A stretch of 8,637 nucleotides of DNA from Actinomycetota bacterium (GTDB lineage: Bacteria; Actinomycetota; Thermoleophilia; Gaiellales; Gaiellaceae). Every line of letters starts with the position of its first letter. The first letter of the stretch is position 1. The stretch covers positions 1-8,637 of the forward strand of contig JAFALP010000174.1 in NCBI GenBank assembly GCA_019234175.1, given 5' to 3'. The notes below the pieces were generated by a model. That model saw nothing but the letters and a program-made list of their open reading frames with translations, did not search any database and had not been told where the DNA came from. The translations under genes and the position numbers were made by a program. Below are positions 6,648 to 8,637 of the stretch, one piece after another.

Positions 6648-8222
6648 ATGCATCTGAGAAAGCGGCTGTGGCACCTCGCGGTGCTCGGCCTGGCCGGCCT
6701 GGCGCTGGCCGCGGTTGCCGCGACGGCCGCGTCGTCGAAGCCGCTCGCCTCCAAGGCGAGCACGATCATCGACGGCACGACGGACACGGTGACGAACATC
6801 GACCCGGCCGGGAACTACGACGAGGGCACCTCTGTCGTGGACCTCATGATCTACCAGCACCTGCTCGGGTATCCGCAGGGCAAGAAGACGCCGTCGCCCG
6901 AGCTGGCGACCGGCTGCACGCCGAACGCGACCGACACCGTCTGGACCTGCACGCTGAAGAAGGGCGTGAAGTTCTCCAACGGCGATCCGTTCACGTCCGC
7001 TGACGTGAAATGGTCATTCGACCGCGTCATCAAGATCAAGGACCCGTCGGGCATCAGCGGTCTGCTCGCGAACCTGAAGTCGACGACGGTCAGCGGGCCG
7101 TACAGCGTCTCGTTCCACACGAAGTCGCCGGACGCCACGTGGCCGTACATCCTCACGACGGGTGCAGGCCTGATCGTCGACCACAAGGTCTATCCGGCGA
7201 ACAAGATCGTTCCGGATAGCAACGTCGCCGGCCTCGTCGGGACGGGCCCGTACAAGCTCGACAAGTTCACCTCGGGCCAGCAGGCCGTCTTCTCGGTGAA
7301 TTCGAACTACAGCGGGCCGAAGCCGAAGAACGACGGCGTCATCATCACGTACTACTCGAAGTCGTCGACCATGAAGCTCGCGCTCCAGCAGGGCTCGATC
7401 GACATGGCGTTCCGCGACTTCACCGCCACCGAGTACGGGGCCCTCGCGAAGACGAAGGGCATCACCGTGTACCAGGGGCAGGGCGTCTCCATCCGCTACC
7501 TCGTGTTCAACGTGAAGCGGGCGCCGACGAACAACCTCGCGGTCCGGCAGGCGATCGCCTACCTGATGCCGCGCCAGGACATCGCCACGCGCATCTACCA
7601 CGGCGAGGTCCAGCCGCTGTACTCGATGGTGCCGAAGGGCCTTCCCGGCCACGAGGACTCGTTCGCGACGCAGTACGGCGACTCGCCGAATCCTGCGAAG
7701 GCGAAGCAGGTCCTGTCGGCCGCTGGCGTGAAGACGCCGGTCCCGCTCACCATCTGGTGGACTCCGACCCACTACGGCGACTCGTCCGCTGACGAGTACT
7801 CCGAGATCCAGCGCGCGCTCGACTCGAGCGGCCTGTTCAAGGTGACGCTGAAGTCGGCGGAGTGGGCGACCTACGTCGACACCCTCGGCAAGCAGTACAC
7901 CGCGTACCAGCTCGGCTGGTTTCCGGACTACGTGGACGGCGAGGACTACCTCCTCCCGTTCTACGCCACCGGGAACTTCACGAGTAACTCGTACTCGAAC
8001 CCGAAGATGGACGCGATCCTGAAGAAGGTGCAGGGCGCGAAGTCGACCCCGGAGCGGCTCGGCTACATCGAGCAGGCTCAGGCGCTCGCGGCCAAGGACG
8101 TCCCGATCGTGCCGGTGTGGCAGGGCGCAATGCTCGCCGTCGGCCGCTCGAACATCCACGGCATCCAGCAGACGCTGGACCCGACGTACATCATGCGGTT
8201 CTGGAACCTCTCGAAGTCCTGA
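6648..8222 (+). CDS. Second family 5 extracellular solute-binding protein (non-lipoprotein)
   Basis: This is a predicted secreted binding protein of 524 aa for a Dpp/Opp-type ABC importer. It begins with a Sec-type signal (MHLRKRLWHL, then a Leu/Ala core to about residue 27, with an AATAAS-like cleavage region). It has no lipobox Cys, unlike its neighbour. Family hallmarks are the signature FSNGDPFTSADVKWSFDR (109-126), GTGPYKLDKF (from 198), VRQAIAYLMPRQDIA (from 299) and GWFPDYVDGEDYLLPFY (from 423). The only two cysteines (90 and 101) are 11 residues apart and probably form a disulfide. It differs clearly in sequence from the first binding protein (different cysteines, length and motif spellings), so the pair is not a recent duplication. 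It lies 39 bp after that gene, with its own strong ribosome-binding site, and upstream of the permease. How it stays near the membrane without a lipid anchor is not evident; an uncleaved signal is possible. Confidence 0.95.
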   Translation: MHLRKRLWHLAVLGLAGLALAAVAATAASSKPLASKASTIIDGTTDTVTNIDPAGNYDEGTSVVDLMIYQHLLGYPQGKKTPSPELATGCTPNATDTVWTCTLKKGVKFSNGDPFTSADVKWSFDRVIKIKDPSGISGLLANLKSTTVSGPYSVSFHTKSPDATWPYILTTGAGLIVDHKVYPANKIVPDSNVAGLVGTGPYKLDKFTSGQQAVFSVNSNYSGPKPKNDGVIITYYSKSSTMKLALQQGSIDMAFRDFTATEYGALAKTKGITVYQGQGVSIRYLVFNVKRAPTNNLAVRQAIAYLMPRQDIATRIYHGEVQPLYSMVPKGLPGHEDSFATQYGDSPNPAKAKQVLSAAGVKTPVPLTIWWTPTHYGDSSADEYSEIQRALDSSGLFKVTLKSAEWATYVDTLGKQYTAYQLGWFPDYVDGEDYLLPFYATGNFTSNSYSNPKMDAILKKVQGAKSTPERLGYIEQAQALAAKDVPIVPVWQGAMLAVGRSNIHGIQQTLDPTYIMRFWNLSKS

Positions 8223-8231
8223 TCGCGTGAA

Positions 8232-8263
8232 GGGTGGGGAGCGTCTTCGGGCGCTCCCCACCC
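8232..8263 (+). terminator. Strong UUCG-loop hairpin between binding protein and permease
   Basis: gggtggggagcg (8232-8243) and cgctccccaccc (8252-8263) form a perfect 12-bp stem. A further U-G and C-G pair closes a UUCG tetraloop (8246-8249), giving about 14 bp. It begins 9 nt after the binding-protein stop and ends 18 nt before the permease start. No T-run follows, so it may act as a partial terminator or as a barrier to 3' exonucleases. Either role would raise binding-protein expression over permease expression, a known arrangement in ABC importer operons. Confidence 0.8.
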
Positions 8264-8264
8264 C

Positions 8265-8270
8265 TACACT
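8265..8270 (+). promoter_or_regulatory. Possible internal -10 element before the permease
   Basis: TACACT, within cctacact, is identical to the -10 proposed for the minus-strand nuclease gene. It ends 12 nt before the permease GTG. The expected -35 position falls within the hairpin and shows no match. The permease lacks a Shine-Dalgarno site, so a short-leader transcript from here would explain its translation. Weak evidence. Confidence 0.2.
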
Positions 8271-8281
8271 CTGAAACCTTC

Positions 8282-8637
8282 GTGAGCCAAGGGTCTTCGC
8301 TCAAGCAGTACGCACTCACTCGCCTCGGGCTCGTGATTCCGATGGTGTTCGTGGTGCTCACGATCGTGTTCGTGCTCCTGCGCGTCGCGCCGGGGAACCC
8401 GGTCGACGCGGCGCTCGGCGGGCACGCGCCACAGGCCGAGATCAACGCGATCACGAAGCGCCTCGGCTACGACAAGCCCCTGTACGTGCAGTACGGCCAG
8501 TACCTCTGGAACGACGTGCGGCTGCACCTCGGCTCGACGATCTCCGACCGGCGCGCCGTGAGCAACATCATCGAAGTGAACGGGGCGGCGACGCTCGAGC
8601 TGACGTTCTTCGCCATGCTCGTCGCCATCGTCGTGGG
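8282..8637 (+). CDS. ABC transporter permease, DppB/OppB type, 3' partial
   Basis: This is the inner-membrane channel subunit of the peptide-type importer. Translation from GTG 8282 (VSQGSSLKQYALTRLGLVIP) stays open to the window end, giving 118 codons. Residues 14-33 form the first transmembrane segment, beginning RLGLVIP as in DppB/OppB proteins. It is followed by the conserved LRVAPGNPVD (33-42), LGYDKPLYVQYGQYLWN (61-77) and LHLGSTIS (81-88), the usual periplasmic-side segment. Residues 101-118 (GAATLELTFFAMLVAIVV) start the second membrane segment. No ATG or clear ribosome-binding site is present, so the GTG is chosen because the family N-terminus starts just after it. The rest, including the conserved transporter loop, lies beyond the window, as do any DppC permease and ATPase genes. 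Confidence 0.9.
   Translation, partial: MSQGSSLKQYALTRLGLVIPMVFVVLTIVFVLLRVAPGNPVDAALGGHAPQAEINAITKRLGYDKPLYVQYGQYLWNDVRLHLGSTISDRRAVSNIIEVNGAATLELTFFAMLVAIVV

Noticed and set aside
5382..6860. Antisense open frame opposite the first binding protein
   Set aside because: It is Val/Arg/Asp-rich without motifs, opposite a protein with complete family hallmarks.

Overview
The window is high-GC and densely coding. It looks like a chromosomal segment of an actinobacterium-like Gram-positive lineage, and a deep-branching class such as Thermoleophilia (Gaiella or relatives) is my best guess. The reasons are the GC bias, the frequent GTG/TTG starts, a Gram-positive/mycobacterial-type LexA box (CGAAC-N4-GTTCG), an exonuclease/GIY-YIG fusion typical of Actinobacteria, and hairpins without U-tracts. 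The lineage is an inference, because no marker gene was compared.

Layout. (1) 2-1801 (+): a type IA DNA topoisomerase of the TopB (topoisomerase III) type, missing its N-terminal Toprim part at the window edge and followed by a GC-rich hairpin. (2) 1960-3036 (+): a compact RpoD-family sigma factor with an ambiguous non-ATG start. (3) 3037-3178: a convergent intergenic region with several inverted repeats. (4) 3179-4837 (-): a DEDDh (DnaQ-like) 3'-5' exonuclease fused to a UvrC-type GIY-YIG nuclease. Its promoter carries a perfect LexA-type operator and probably produces a leaderless transcript. (5) 4923 to the right edge (+): the start of a peptide/nickel-type (Dpp/Opp) ABC importer operon. 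It has two consecutive family 5 solute-binding proteins, the first a lipoprotein and the second with a plain secretory signal. A strong UUCG-loop hairpin follows, then the N-terminal part of a DppB-type permease.

How they fit. The left half is information processing (DNA topology, transcription initiation, SOS-regulated DNA repair). The right half is nutrient uptake, where the two binding proteins probably deliver oligopeptides or similar ligands to one shared permease, and the hairpin may set a high binding-protein-to-permease ratio. I found no CRISPR array, tRNA, rRNA, insertion sequence or phage gene. The most interesting points are the SOS-controlled leaderless nuclease fusion and the unequal tandem binding proteins. 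I see no clearly new multi-gene system.
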